Of a stretch of 64,000 nucleotides of DNA, positions 54,945 through 64,000 are shown piece by piece. Positions within the stretch are counted from its first letter, which is position 1, and every line of letters begins with the position of its first letter. Location of the stretch: assembly GCA_002355455.1 (NCBI GenBank), contig AP017375.1, positions 4,579,640 to 4,643,639 of the forward strand, given 5' to 3'. Made by a program: the position numbers and the translations under genes. The notes under the pieces were generated by a model, which searched no databases, was not told where the DNA came from, and was given only the letters and a program-made list of their open reading frames with translations. The DNA comes from Stanieria sp. NIES-3757 (lineage in GTDB: Bacteria; Cyanobacteriota; Cyanobacteriia; Cyanobacteriales; Xenococcaceae).

Positions 54945-57900
54945 TCATCGATCTTGATGAGGTACCAGTGACATTACAGCTTGAACTAATTGCTCTGGTT
55001 CAAGGGGCTTGTTAATATGCCATTGATAGCCACTCGTAAAAGCTTGCTGACGATCCTCCTCTCTGGCATAGGCAGTTAGTGCGATCGCAGGAACTTGCCC
55101 CCCTTGTTGAGGAGATAAATCACGAATTTGCTCGATCAAACTATAGCCATTGACATTGGGCATACCAATATCACTAACTAATACATCGGGTTGAAACGAT
55201 TCCAGATTGGCTAATACTTCACCAGCAGAGGCAACACTCAAAACTTCTGCGCCATATTGGGTTAATAAGACGGTTAACAATTTACGAGCATCAGGTTCAT
55301 CATCAACAGTGAGAATTCGGATTCCAGTCAAGTCTAGTTCCTGTTTTAAAACTTGTTCGGACTGATGCGATGTTGGTTGAGAAACAAGTAATGGTAATCG
55401 AACAGTAAACGTTGCGCCTTGTCCCTCCCCCTTACTATCAGCCCAAATTGTACCTCCATGGGCTTCAACCAGATAACGGACGATCGCTAATCCTAATCCC
55501 AATCCGCCATAGTTACGTGTAGTAGAAGCATCTTCCTGCCGAAATGACTCAAAAATGTAAGGCAAGAAGTCAGGTTTAATACCCTTACCCGTATCTCTGA
55601 TGATAATTTCTGCATATTTTACTTGAATCGTTGATGACTGATTAGCGAGCAAAGACAACTGAATATCTACCCGTCCATGATTAGGAGTAAATTTAATCGC
55701 ATTAGACAGCAGATTCCAAATTATTTGCTGGAGTCGAGCTGCATCACCGAATATCTGCCCGACTTGAGGAAGTTCAACTTGTAGCTGAATAGATTTGGCC
55801 ATAGCTGCTGTTCTAACAGTACCAATCGCTGCCTCAATCACAAACGCCAAATTAACCGAAGCCATCTTCATGCTGAGTTTACCACGAAGAATCTTGGCAA
55901 CATCCAGGAGGTCATCAATTAGTTGGGTTTGAAGTTTAGCATTACGTTCGATTGTTGCCAAACCTTCAGCCATTTGATCTGAATTAAGTCTGCTCATTTG
56001 CAGCAGTTGCGCCCAACCTAAAATCGGGTTGAGAGGCGATCGCAGTTCGTGGGAAAGAATTGCCAAAAACTCATCTTTGATACGGTTGGCGCGTTCGGCT
56101 TCCTGCCGTGCCAATTGCTCTCGCTGTAGTAATTGCTCTCGCTCATGTTCTGCATGTTTGCGATAGGTGATATCTTGGGCAACTCCAACTAAGCGTGTCA
56201 GTTGTCCTTGCTCATTCGGCACAACAAAACCTCGCTCATGCAGATAACGAATGCTACCATCGGGGCGAATGATGCGATACTCTATCTCAAAACCATTGGT
56301 TTCGAGTGCCTGATCTAAAGTGAAGACAACCCGTTCCCGATCCTCTGGATGAATGTAAGCATAGCCAGCTTCCAACCTTTGATAGAGTTGCTCAGGCGAT
56401 CGCCCCCAAATTCGCTCGAAAGCTGGATTGATATAAAGGATTTGTTTCTGTTTGACATCCATCATCCAGAAAATATCGGAGATGGTTTCTGCCATTTGCC
56501 GAAAACGTTCTTCACTTTCTTTCAGAGCAGCTTCCGCAGCTTTGCGATCGCTCAAATCCAAGATAAATGCCACTGACTCTTCCCTTGCTTCTCCCACTAG
56601 AGAATAACCCACCAGAATAGGAATTTTTCTACCATCTTTATGAATGTATTCCTTTTCGTAAGGGGTACAAGCACCCTTTGCCTGTGCTTCTGCGATCGCT
56701 TGTTCATCTAAAGGTAAATGCTCTGGAGGTGTGATATCGATCCAGCGGAGTCTGCCCGCACGTAATTCTTCTCGTGTATAGCCAACGATTTTCAGTAGCT
56801 CATCGTTTGCTTCATAAATGTTGCCATAAATATCACCATAGAGAATGCCAACTACATTCGCCTCAACAAATCCTCGCAGTCGCGCTTCGTTGGCTGCAAT
56901 GACTTCTTCAGCACGTTTCCCGTCATGAATATCTACGCTGCAACCGAACCATTTTTCAATGGCACCCGAATTGTTACGTTGTGGTAAAGCGCGGAAGCGA
57001 TGCCAACGATATTCACCATCTTTCTGGCGGTAACGTACTTCACCCTCATAAGGTTCACCTGTAGCACAACAATGTTGCCAATAGGGCAAAATCCTTTTTG
57101 CATCGTCTGAGTGAATGGTGTTTACCCAACCAAAGCCTAGAGGCTCTTCCAAACTTTGCCCAGTGTATTCATACCAGCGTTCGTTGAAATAAATGTTTGC
57201 GCCTGTTGCCGAACAAACCCAAATGAGGGCAGGGGAAGCATTAGCAATGATACGAAATTCAGCTTCACTGAGTCGCAAGGCTTCTTCCGATTGTTTTAGA
57301 TTAGTAATATCGACTGCTGCACAAGTAATGCCATTGATCGCATTTTGTCTATCCCGAATCGGGTCGATCGTCAAATCGTAGTAATTTGTCTGTCCCTTAA
57401 TTGTGACTTTGACTTCTTCACGCAAACCTATACCAGTCTCCAGTACTTGCTGTTTTAGGAGAGTCAGACGAGCAGCCGTATCTGGAGAGGCTAACTCTTC
57501 ATCTCGCTTACCAACCACGTCTTCCACTCTATAGTTGGTGGGGTTATAAATCCAAGTGTAACGGAGTTCTAAGTCTTGGTTGAAGAGGGTAATAGGCGCA
57601 CTCTTAAGGGCAACATTGAGTCTTTCAGTAGTCTGTTTCAGTACAATTTCAGTTTGTCTTAACTCAGTTTCGCGCTGCTTGGCATCAGTAAGATCTTCAG
57701 CAATACCTGTAAAGCGATAAATGTTCCCTTTCTGATCCTCAATTGGAAAACAACGATCGCGTATCCAGCGAATGTTTCCATCAGGCAGAATAATCCGATA
57801 CTCTTCATCAAACTTTCCAGTTGTTGCTTTTTCTCGAAAAGCTATTGCGATCGCTTCACGATCATCAGGATGAATGTATTGAACCCAAGCTTGTTGACTT

Positions 57901-59393
57901 TCATACAATTCTTGAGGGTCTAGCCCCCATAACCGTTTATAGGCAGGGCTGACATAACTGACTCGCTCTTCAAACGCTTCTCTGATCCAGAATACTGTAT
58001 TAATATTTTCTGCTAACTGCCTAAACCGTTCTTCACTTTCTCGCAAGATTTCCGCAGCCTGTTGGCGTTCGGTAATATCAATATGATTGCCCGCCATCCG
58101 TACTGGTTGCCCTGCTTGGTTGTAAAATACCTTACCCTGGCTTAATGCCCAGCGAACTATACCATTTGGCGATACAGTCCGAAACTCAATGTCATAGTCT
58201 TCTCCAGTAGCGATCGCATGGTCGATGGTTGCTAGTACGTGGTCGCGATCGTTAGGGTGAATAAGATCGACAAACATCTTGAAGGTGCCTTCAAACTCTC
58301 CATGTTTCAGGCCAAAGAAAGTCTCTAAGTTCTCTGACCATTGAATCAGCCCTGTTTTAATATTCCAGTCCCATGTACCCATACGCGAGGCTTTCAATGA
58401 TGATCGCAGTCGTTCTTCACTCTCTCGCAGTTCTAATTCTATCCGTCGACGCTCTGCCAGTTCATTCTGTGCCTGTTGCTCAGGCTTCGATTGTTGGAGC
58501 GCAATACCAAGCTGAATTGCTAATTCTTGGAGCAACTCAATCTCTAACGGTTGCCACTGATGGGGGGCAGCACAGTAATGGACGATCAGCATTCCCCACA
58601 ACCGCTCTCTTACTAAAATTGGAACTACTAAGTTTGCTCGCACCTGCAACTTTGTTAGTAACTCAACCTGACAGGGAGGGATACTACCGTCGTGAAGATC
58701 TGATGTAATTGTAACTAACCCTTGACGGAAGGATTCAAGATCATTTTCGTTAAAGCAAGGATCGGATAGTGAAGTATATAGAAGAGGAGTCCATTGAACA
58801 GCAACTGACTCTGTTACCACCTCGCCCCAACCATTTGATTGTAAACGGAAAATCAACACGCGATCGCTCTGGAGAAACTGCCGTACCTCTGTTACCGTTG
58901 TTTGTAAAATTTCTTCCAGATTTAAAGTTTGATGAATTTTGCGATTAATTTGAGCGATTAATCGCTCACGTTCGCTCCGCTGTTGTAGTTTGGTGCGTAA
59001 CTGCACTATTTCAATTACTCGCTCGATCGATACAGACAACCTTTCTGGAGTTATTTGTTCCTTGATGAGATAATCCTGTGCGCCTGCTTTGATTGCTTGA
59101 GAGGCGATCGCTTCATGCTCTTGTCCTGTCACCATAATTACAGGTAAATAAGTCTGTTGAACCAGCGATCGCAATTGAGCCAAAAACGCTAATCCATCCA
59201 AATCAGGCAATCGAGCATCAAGCAACACGAGATCTGGTTGTTGCTGTTGCCACAGTTCAAGTCCTTGCTGTCCCAGATCTGCTTCTAGAATAGTGTAAGA
59301 ATACTCGCAATTTTTCAGCAGGTAGCGTCTGTAGAGTTTCCGATCTTCAGGAGCGTCATCGACAATTAAGATAGTGCGTGGAATTTCAACCAT
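54945..59393 (-). CDS. Multi-PAS hybrid histidine kinase (REC-GAF-6 PAS-HisKA-HATPase-REC)
   Basis: A 1482-residue cytoplasmic sensor kinase. Order: N-terminal receiver (Asp59 in LLDARLP), GAF (about 150-300), six PAS domains (starting near ERLRSSLKASRMG, ERFRQLAENINTVFW, ERLNVALKSAPITL, EAEFRIIANASPALIW, EARLRGFVEANVVGIL and ERFRQMAETISDIFW), HisKA with His1115 in SHELRSP, HATPase ([25 protein letters not shown]) and a C-terminal receiver (Asp1408 in SDIGMP). No membrane helix. The kinase-receiver tail is paralogous to the gene at 9330-10976. Signal unknown. Confidence 0.92.
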   Translation of the reverse strand: MVEIPRTILIVDDAPEDRKLYRRYLLKNCEYSYTILEADLGQQGLELWQQQQPDLVLLDARLPDLDGLAFLAQLRSLVQQTYLPVIMVTGQEHEAIASQAIKAGAQDYLIKEQITPERLSVSIERVIEIVQLRTKLQQRSERERLIAQINRKIHQTLNLEEILQTTVTEVRQFLQSDRVLIFRLQSNGWGEVVTESVAVQWTPLLYTSLSDPCFNENDLESFRQGLVTITSDLHDGSIPPCQVELLTKLQVRANLVVPILVRERLWGMLIVHYCAAPHQWQPLEIELLQELAIQLGIALQQSKPEQQAQNELAERRRIELELRESEERLRSSLKASRMGTWDWNIKTGLIQWSENLETFFGLKHGEFEGTFKMFVDLIHPNDRDHVLATIDHAIATGEDYDIEFRTVSPNGIVRWALSQGKVFYNQAGQPVRMAGNHIDITERQQAAEILRESEERFRQLAENINTVFWIREAFEERVSYVSPAYKRLWGLDPQELYESQQAWVQYIHPDDREAIAIAFREKATTGKFDEEYRIILPDGNIRWIRDRCFPIEDQKGNIYRFTGIAEDLTDAKQRETELRQTEIVLKQTTERLNVALKSAPITLFNQDLELRYTWIYNPTNYRVEDVVGKRDEELASPDTAARLTLLKQQVLETGIGLREEVKVTIKGQTNYYDLTIDPIRDRQNAINGITCAAVDITNLKQSEEALRLSEAEFRIIANASPALIWVCSATGANIYFNERWYEYTGQSLEEPLGFGWVNTIHSDDAKRILPYWQHCCATGEPYEGEVRYRQKDGEYRWHRFRALPQRNNSGAIEKWFGCSVDIHDGKRAEEVIAANEARLRGFVEANVVGILYGDIYGNIYEANDELLKIVGYTREELRAGRLRWIDITPPEHLPLDEQAIAEAQAKGACTPYEKEYIHKDGRKIPILVGYSLVGEAREESVAFILDLSDRKAAEAALKESEERFRQMAETISDIFWMMDVKQKQILYINPAFERIWGRSPEQLYQRLEAGYAYIHPEDRERVVFTLDQALETNGFEIEYRIIRPDGSIRYLHERGFVVPNEQGQLTRLVGVAQDITYRKHAEHEREQLLQREQLARQEAERANRIKDEFLAILSHELRSPLNPILGWAQLLQMSRLNSDQMAEGLATIERNAKLQTQLIDDLLDVAKILRGKLSMKMASVNLAFVIEAAIGTVRTAAMAKSIQLQVELPQVGQIFGDAARLQQIIWNLLSNAIKFTPNHGRVDIQLSLLANQSSTIQVKYAEIIIRDTGKGIKPDFLPYIFESFRQEDASTTRNYGGLGLGLAIVRYLVEAHGGTIWADSKGEGQGATFTVRLPLLVSQPTSHQSEQVLKQELDLTGIRILTVDDEPDARKLLTVLLTQYGAEVLSVASAGEVLANLESFQPDVLVSDIGMPNVNGYSLIEQIRDLSPQQGGQVPAIALTAYAREEDRQQAFTSGYQWHINKPLEPEQLVQAVMSLVPHQDR

Positions 59394-59419
59394 AACTTAA
59401 ATGTAATAGATAAATAAGA

Positions 59420-59557
59420 ATGGAAATTTTATCTAATCGCGATCGCCAGTTTATTCAACTAATTACTCTTTCCAACTCGCCAGCAAGTATTCTCGGCTTG
59501 GCAGGTAATCAATCAATGGATGAACAAATTATACAGAATGCTTTTGCAGCAGAATAA
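59420..59557 (+). CDS. Possible small protein (45 aa)
   Basis: A clean ATG-to-TAA frame beginning MEILSNRDRQFIQLITLSNS, too short for ordinary gene calling. There is no good ribosome site (only AAGA close to the ATG) and no family is recognised. It may be a real small protein, a remnant, or chance. Confidence 0.25.
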   Translation: MEILSNRDRQFIQLITLSNSPASILGLAGNQSMDEQIIQNAFAAE

Positions 59558-59774
59558 ATTACTTCTTCTTCTACAATCTTTCCTTTGCGAGTTGATTGAA
59601 ATAATTACACCACAATTAATTTTTCAAGTTTACGAGTGCAATTTTTAGTTACTTCATCCTAAGTAAAATTCAATCATCAGGATATTGTTTAGAGCAACTC
59701 GGATGTTATTCTACGAGTTAAATAAAAAACTTCTGACATAGAAGTCGATCCCCAATCAAAATTCAGCAAATATC
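59558..59774. other. Intergenic region before dxr
   Basis: With the possible small frame included, the gap from the kinase gene to dxr is about 380 bases. This part is AT-rich and shows no hairpin or repeat worth naming; the dxr promoter should be here. Confidence 0.4.
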
Positions 59775-60971
59775 GTGAAAGCAATTACAATTCTCGGTTC
59801 TACTGGTTCTATTGGCACACAAACTTTAGATATAGTTGCCCATCATCCAGATAAATTTCGTGTCGTTGGTTTAGCAGCAGGACAAAATATTCCGCTTTTA
59901 GTCGAACAAATTCGTCAATTTGAACCAGAAATAGTCGCTACTTCTTGTACAGAAAAACTTTCAGAATTACAAAGTGTGATCGCCGATTTACCTAATCCTC
60001 CGCAAATTTTAGCAGGGGCAGAAGGAGTAGTTGAAGTAGCCCGTTATGGGGATGCGGAAAGTGTGGTTACAGGAATTGTTGGTTGTGCTGGTTTATTGCC
60101 TACCATTGCTGCGATAGAAGCAGGTAAAGATATTGCCCTCGCTAACAAAGAAACTTTAATTGCAGGAGGCCCCGTTGTTTTACCTTTAGTCGAAAAACAC
60201 GGCGTTAAACTTCTTCCTGCGGACTCGGAACATTCAGCCATTTTTCAATGTTTACAAGGTGTTCCCCAAGGCGGTTTAAGAAAAATCATTTTAACTGCTT
60301 CTGGTGGTGCTTTCCGCGATCTTCCTGTTGAAAAATTAAGCACTGTTACAGTTAAAGATGCCCTCAAACATCCCAACTGGTCAATGGGTAAAAAAATTAC
60401 TATCGATTCGGCTACCCTAATGAATAAGGGCTTAGAAGTAATTGAAGCCCACTTCCTGTTTGGTTTAGATTACGATCGCATCGAAATTGTGATTCACCCT
60501 CAAAGTATTATTCATTCTCTAATTGAGTTACAAGATACATCGGTACTAGCTCAACTGGGATGGCCAGATATGCGCTTACCTCTACTTTATGCCTTGTCTT
60601 TTCCCGAAAGAATTTATACTGATTGGGAACGGTTAGATTTAGTCAAAGCTGGTGATTTAACCTTCCGCGAACCAGATCATGATAAATATCCTTGTATGCA
60701 ACTAGCTTATGCGGCCGGGCAAGCTGGCGGTTTAATGCCTGCGGTACTCAATGCAGCCAACGAACAAACAGTAGCTTTATTTTTAGCCGAACAAATTCAA
60801 TTTTTAGACATACCCCGTTTAATTGAAACCACTTGCGATCGCTTTACTGACCAAAATACTCAAACGCCTACTTTAGAAGATATTCTTAATGCAGATAGTT
60901 GGGCAAGAGAAACTGTTATAACTGCTAGTAAGGAATTAAACCAAAGCGGTAGTTTGATTTCTTTAACATAA
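59775..60971 (+). CDS. dxr: 1-deoxy-D-xylulose 5-phosphate reductoisomerase
   Basis: Second step of the MEP isoprenoid pathway: NADPH-dependent conversion of DXP to MEP, supplying carotenoid, chlorophyll phytyl and quinone chains. [12 protein letters not shown] is the NADPH site, [12 protein letters not shown] and SGGAFRD the metal/substrate region, [21 protein letters not shown] a hallmark stretch (quoted in part), all in place. 398 residues is normal. The start is a GTG; no ATG fits better. A small membrane-protein gene follows after 19 bp. Confidence 0.95.
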   Translation: MKAITILGSTGSIGTQTLDIVAHHPDKFRVVGLAAGQNIPLLVEQIRQFEPEIVATSCTEKLSELQSVIADLPNPPQILAGAEGVVEVARYGDAESVVTGIVGCAGLLPTIAAIEAGKDIALANKETLIAGGPVVLPLVEKHGVKLLPADSEHSAIFQCLQGVPQGGLRKIILTASGGAFRDLPVEKLSTVTVKDALKHPNWSMGKKITIDSATLMNKGLEVIEAHFLFGLDYDRIEIVIHPQSIIHSLIELQDTSVLAQLGWPDMRLPLLYALSFPERIYTDWERLDLVKAGDLTFREPDHDKYPCMQLAYAAGQAGGLMPAVLNAANEQTVALFLAEQIQFLDIPRLIETTCDRFTDQNTQTPTLEDILNADSWARETVITASKELNQSGSLISLT

Positions 60972-60990
60972 CTATTTTTTGAGTTTGTTT

Positions 60991-61209
60991 ATGTCAGTAG
61001 AATTAATTGTAGTTATTGCTTCGGTTGTAATCACTTGGCTGATTTTTACTTGGCTAATTAAAGTTTTAAAAGCAAGTCTCAGTACAGCTATAACTATTGG
61101 TGCAATTCTGCTGATTTTACAGCTAGTATTTGGGATTCAATATCAAACTATTTGGCAAGAAGTCATAAAATTACCAGAAATTATTTGGCAATTATTAGAC
61201 AAAAATTAA
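60991..61209 (+). CDS. Small membrane protein downstream of dxr
   Basis: A 72-residue protein from the ATG at 60991 (a TTG four codons earlier is possible). Two hydrophobic helices (about 4-27 and 31-50) and a C-terminal amphipathic end. No named family is recognised. It starts 19 bp after dxr and is probably in the same transcript; a strong hairpin follows. Function unknown. Confidence 0.6.
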   Translation: MSVELIVVIASVVITWLIFTWLIKVLKASLSTAITIGAILLILQLVFGIQYQTIWQEVIKLPEIIWQLLDKN

Positions 61210-61229
61210 ACAAAATTATTTAATTATCT

Positions 61230-61253
61230 CCCCATCTAAACAATTAGGTGGGG
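61230..61253 (+). terminator. Stem-loop terminator after the dxr unit
   Basis: CCCCATCTAA (61230-61239), loop ACAA, TTAGGTGGGG (61244-61253): a 10-bp stem with one G-T pair, followed by TGTTCTATCT. Confidence 0.65.
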
Positions 61254-61345
61254 TGTTCTATCTCAAATCGTTTTTATTCTACAGACTTTCAAATAAATAA
61301 TATCACGTTAAAAAAACAATTTTTTCCTAATTTATCTCCTCAATC

Positions 61346-62107
61346 TTATTCAAAAGGATAAATATACGCCTCAATATCTTGTTGTTTTAGTTGCGTTATA
61401 AATTGGTTAGCTTGGTCTTTTGCTGCAAAAGCTCCTAAATAAATAAAAACACCTTGAGGAAAATTAACTAAAGAAACATTAGCAACTTTTTGTTGGGCTA
61501 AAGCTAAGGATTCTTCTCCTGTATATTCTGACAAAATATAATAATAATTAGAATTGATAGCCGAAGTCATTCCTGGTGGATAGTTAGGAATACTAGTAGG
61601 AGGAATAGCTAACGGGGGAGTAATTTTTGGCTCAAGCTTAGATTTACTTGCAATGTTATGATATTTTTGAGCTTGAGGTAAAGCAATATTACTTAAACTG
61701 GTTTGATTCAAATCGATAAATTCTTCGGCTGCTAAATTAGGACTATTAATCGAATTCTCCTGGGTGTTTTGAACTAATTTAGTCTCAGTATTTGTTTGAT
61801 AAAAATAAATAATCAGACCAGAAACAACATTGGTCAAAAGTAAAATTAGGAGCGAACTAACAATCCAAGGATTAACTTTTTGATCTAACCAATTACTAGG
61901 TACAGGAGAAGCTAACTGAGTTTTTTCTGTTGTCAAAAATAATTGAGTCGAAGCTTGCCAAACAGATTCAGAATTTGATTTAGTTAAATAACCGTTGGGA
62001 TTATTTTTAGGAGGATTAAAAATATTAATCTCATGCTCAGGAAAAGGTTGATGAACTAAATTAGAAGCTTTGTTTTGATTTTGCTGATTTGGTTGTGATG
62101 GATTCAT
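61346..62107 (-). CDS. SPOR-like single-pass membrane protein
   Basis: From the ATG at 62107 (MNPSQPNQQN) the product has 253 residues. A polar, Asn/Gln-rich cytoplasmic N-terminus (about 1-95) precedes one membrane helix (WIVSSLLILLLTNVVSGLII), a low-complexity linker, and a C-terminal SPOR-like domain (YYYILSEYTGEESLALAQQK ... GVFIYLGAFAAKDQANQFIT). SPOR domains bind denuded glycan strands of peptidoglycan at division sites. A role in cell-wall or septum organisation is likely but not proven. Confidence 0.72.
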   Translation of the reverse strand: MNPSQPNQQNQNKASNLVHQPFPEHEINIFNPPKNNPNGYLTKSNSESVWQASTQLFLTTEKTQLASPVPSNWLDQKVNPWIVSSLLILLLTNVVSGLIIYFYQTNTETKLVQNTQENSINSPNLAAEEFIDLNQTSLSNIALPQAQKYHNIASKSKLEPKITPPLAIPPTSIPNYPPGMTSAINSNYYYILSEYTGEESLALAQQKVANVSLVNFPQGVFIYLGAFAAKDQANQFITQLKQQDIEAYIYPFE

Positions 62108-62228
62108 GAGCAATAGATATAGTACAAAAAAGTTTTAATGACAATATGAATTTACTCCTTACTATTAGAAATTGAGAATTGTTGGTTTGTAATTCTTAAT
62201 TTGGCATGAAAAATCAGACAAGATATTA

Positions 62229-62936
62229 ATGAAAACAACTCAAGTTTATAAAGGAAAAATGTACATTCTGATTGGTGGAGTCGGGATGATGGGAGCAGAT
62301 TTAGCGAGAACCCTGCTCGAAATGGGACACACCATCGCTGTTATCGATACCGATCCTCTTGCTTGTCAGTATGCCCGTGAAAAAATTGGTGTGATGACTT
62401 TTGAAGGCAGTGCCGTCAACACAACTGTTTTACTAGAGGCAGGAATTCGTAAAGCCGATGCGGTTATTGCTACGCTTCAAGATGATGCCCTGAATTTGGC
62501 ATTAGTAACTTTATCCAAACATTATGGTGTCACTCAAATCATAGTACGGATGAGCGATCGCGATTTTGCTGAACCTTATCTACTAGCTGGGGCAACTCAT
62601 ATTATTAGTACTACTCAACTTGCTGTTACTAGGATTGTCAATGCAATTGAATATCCTGAAGTTGATGCGATGATTCACTTTGAACAAGGGCAAGTTGAAG
62701 TTTTAAAACTGACAATTCCAAAGCAATGTAATGTTGTGGGTCGTAGTATCGCTGAAATCGCTCAAAATTCTCGATTTCCTGTTGGTACTTTGATTATTGG
62801 CTATCAAGCTCATCCCCATGAAGATTTAATTATTCCTAATGGCAATACAGTTTTAGAAAGTGGTTCAACGATTCTTGCTGTTACTAAACCCCATCTTGTT
62901 AGGCAGTTAATTGATTTTATGGGGCTATGTTCTTAG
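62229..62936 (+). CDS. TrkA/KtrA-type RCK potassium-uptake regulator
   Basis: A 235-residue cytoplasmic protein with an RCK_N Rossmann domain (MYILIGGVGMMGADLARTLL, VIDTDP) and an RCK_C domain (about 140-230). Such proteins gate Trk/Ktr K+ transporters through NAD(H)/ATP binding. No Trk/Ktr membrane subunit is adjacent, but the convergent neighbour is a Na+/H+ antiporter. The stop codons of the two overlap by 4 bp. Confidence 0.85.
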   Translation: MKTTQVYKGKMYILIGGVGMMGADLARTLLEMGHTIAVIDTDPLACQYAREKIGVMTFEGSAVNTTVLLEAGIRKADAVIATLQDDALNLALVTLSKHYGVTQIIVRMSDRDFAEPYLLAGATHIISTTQLAVTRIVNAIEYPEVDAMIHFEQGQVEVLKLTIPKQCNVVGRSIAEIAQNSRFPVGTLIIGYQAHPHEDLIIPNGNTVLESGSTILAVTKPHLVRQLIDFMGLCS

Positions 62937-64000
62937 TCATCCTTGAGAGATAAAAGTTTTTCATTCAATTCTTTGATCTGAGATTGGGCTAAATCATCAG
63001 ACAGTAATCCTTTACGTACCGCATCATTAATAGCTCCCTTTTCTGCTAAATAAAGGCGACGACGTAGTCCGTCTAGATAGTTGCCTTTTTCAGCGTTCTT
63101 TTGTGGTTTAGTAATGCGCTGATTGTAAATATCCCGCAGTTCTCTTTCTGATGAGGCAATTCTGGCTTGGTAAGTAGCAAATAGTTCTTCGTAAAGAGAT
63201 TTAGGTAAACTACCAGACTGTAAAAGATTTTTTAATTCTTGTTGGGCAGCCTTAGAGGCAATTAAGTTCAGTTGCAGGTTTTCAATCTTCTGTTTGATTG
63301 AAGAATGTTTGGATAATTTTAACTTTTTAACAAACCAGGATAAGCTAAGTCCCTGTCCGATGAATGAAACTAAAACTGTACTAAAGACCAAAGTAATTAC
63401 ATCTGTGCGTCCAGGTAACGTCAATGGTAAGCTAAGAGCGAGTGCCATTGATAAAGAACCTTTAACATTGCCCACAATCAAGATGTGTTGCCAACGAAGC
63501 GGTAAAGGTCGATCAAAAAAACTTAGTAGATAAAGTAAAGGATAAATTACACATATTCGTCCGATTTGGTAAGCTAAAATTGCTAAAAGTGCTGCGGGAA
63601 TGGTTCTTAAAAGAATTAGTGGCTCTACTTCAATCCCTACTAGTAAAAAAATAAAAGTATTCACTCCAAATCCAGCATACTCCCAGAAGTTTAAGAGAGT
63701 AACTTTGGTAGTGGCAGAAGTTTGGCGAAAACCAAGATTACCAATCACCAACCCAGCAATCAATACTGCGATCGCACTAGAAACTCCTAATAACTGACCA
63801 ATTTGGAACGTTCCCAAAGATACAGCCACCGTCAGCAAAATGGTACTTAAAGCGTCATCCAAATACTTGAATAAACTAAGACAAAGATAACCCAGTCCTA
63901 GTCCTAAAATGCCTCCACCAACAAAAGCGATCAAAAGTTGTTCAATTCCTTGCCCAACACTAAAAGAACCCTGGGTATGAATCGTGCTGATTAGACTCAG
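62933..64000 (-). CDS. Cation:proton antiporter (CPA1/NhaP type), 5' end outside window
   Basis: The frame is open to the right edge, so about 355 C-terminal residues are seen; the TTG at 63934 is not a credible start, since 22 further in-frame codons (beginning LSLISTIHTQGSFSVGQG) precede it. About seven to eight hydrophobic helices are present, with SVGQGIEQLLIAFVGG, VLIAGLVIGN and NVKGSLSMALALSLP matching the CPA1 Na+/H+ antiporter core. A cytoplasmic helical tail of about 120 residues follows. It exchanges Na+ (or K+) for H+ across the cytoplasmic membrane. Confidence 0.88.
   Translation of the reverse strand: MSLISTIHTQGSFSVGQGIEQLLIAFVGGGILGLGLGYLCLSLFKYLDDALSTILLTVAVSLGTFQIGQLLGVSSAIAVLIAGLVIGNLGFRQTSATTKVTLLNFWEYAGFGVNTFIFLLVGIEVEPLILLRTIPAALLAILAYQIGRICVIYPLLYLLSFFDRPLPLRWQHILIVGNVKGSLSMALALSLPLTLPGRTDVITLVFSTVLVSFIGQGLSLSWFVKKLKLSKHSSIKQKIENLQLNLIASKAAQQELKNLLQSGSLPKSLYEELFATYQARIASSERELRDIYNQRITKPQKNAEKGNYLDGLRRRLYLAEKGAINDAVRKGLLSDDLAQSQIKELNEKLLSLKDD

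Overview
The window is a chromosomal segment of a cyanobacterium. The evidence is the AT-rich sequence studded with the HIP1 octamer GCGATCGC, a high-light-inducible (Hli) protein gene, the ntcB-cnaT nitrate-regulation pair, cyanobacteria-typical hypothetical families (DUF4278, DUF4079, DUF1622-like, CsbD), large multi-PAS hybrid kinases and a haemagglutinin-type surface protein. Low GC, surface adhesins and many dispersed repeats fit a baeocyte-forming or unicellular group such as Pleurocapsales, but that assignment is only an inference.

Layout. 1-5 kb: the 3' end of a large two-partner-secretion adhesin, a DUF1622 membrane protein, and a tandem pair of genes whose products combine a small ribbon-helix-helix-like N-terminus, a long Gln-rich coiled coil and a single C-terminal membrane helix. 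5-16 kb: murE with a glutaredoxin-like gene, a glucoside-type MFS transporter, a MetOD1-domain protein translationally coupled to a PAS hybrid histidine kinase, tRNA-Thr(CGU), an AI-2E-family permease, a 2H-phosphoesterase, holA and a glycosyltransferase. 16-25 kb: small cyanobacterial proteins, an aldo/keto reductase, cnaT-ntcB, a GH13_18 sugar phosphorylase, a VWA protein and MoeB with a rhodanese domain. 25.5-26.8 kb: an intact IS4-family element with a 9-bp target duplication. 27-35 kb: a pentapeptide-repeat protein, a REC-PAS-GGDEF diguanylate cyclase, an RCK-channel-RCK protein with an unusual pore, a Bax-inhibitor-1 protein, hli, a TPR protein, an M48 protease and nanE. 35-43.6 kb: a lipoprotein, a GC-rich structured intergenic region ahead of a polyprenyl glycosylphosphotransferase, a transketolase/phosphoketolase-like enzyme and mfd. 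43.6-48 kb is the most accessory-looking part: a TIR-domain protein with an unrecognised N-terminal domain, a REP-associated tyrosine transposase bracketed by its palindromes, and a second intact insertion sequence. 48-64 kb: a LuxR regulator, an AmpG-like transporter, a cobalt/nickel ECF transporter operon (cbiM, PDGLE protein, cbiQ, cbiO), CsbD, a 1482-residue multi-PAS hybrid kinase, dxr, a SPOR-domain protein, a TrkA-type RCK protein and a truncated Na+/H+ antiporter.

How the parts work together. Clear units are ntcB-cnaT (nitrate-assimilation control), metOD1-kinase (signal transduction), cbiM-PDGLE-cbiQ-cbiO (metal uptake) and the TPR-M48 pair. Candidates for something new are the paired membrane-anchored RHH/coiled-coil proteins with an 11-heptad repeat, the TIR protein with an unidentified N-terminal domain, the three-way-junction RNA candidate at 36038-36118, and short palindromic elements carried in frame inside holA and mfd.
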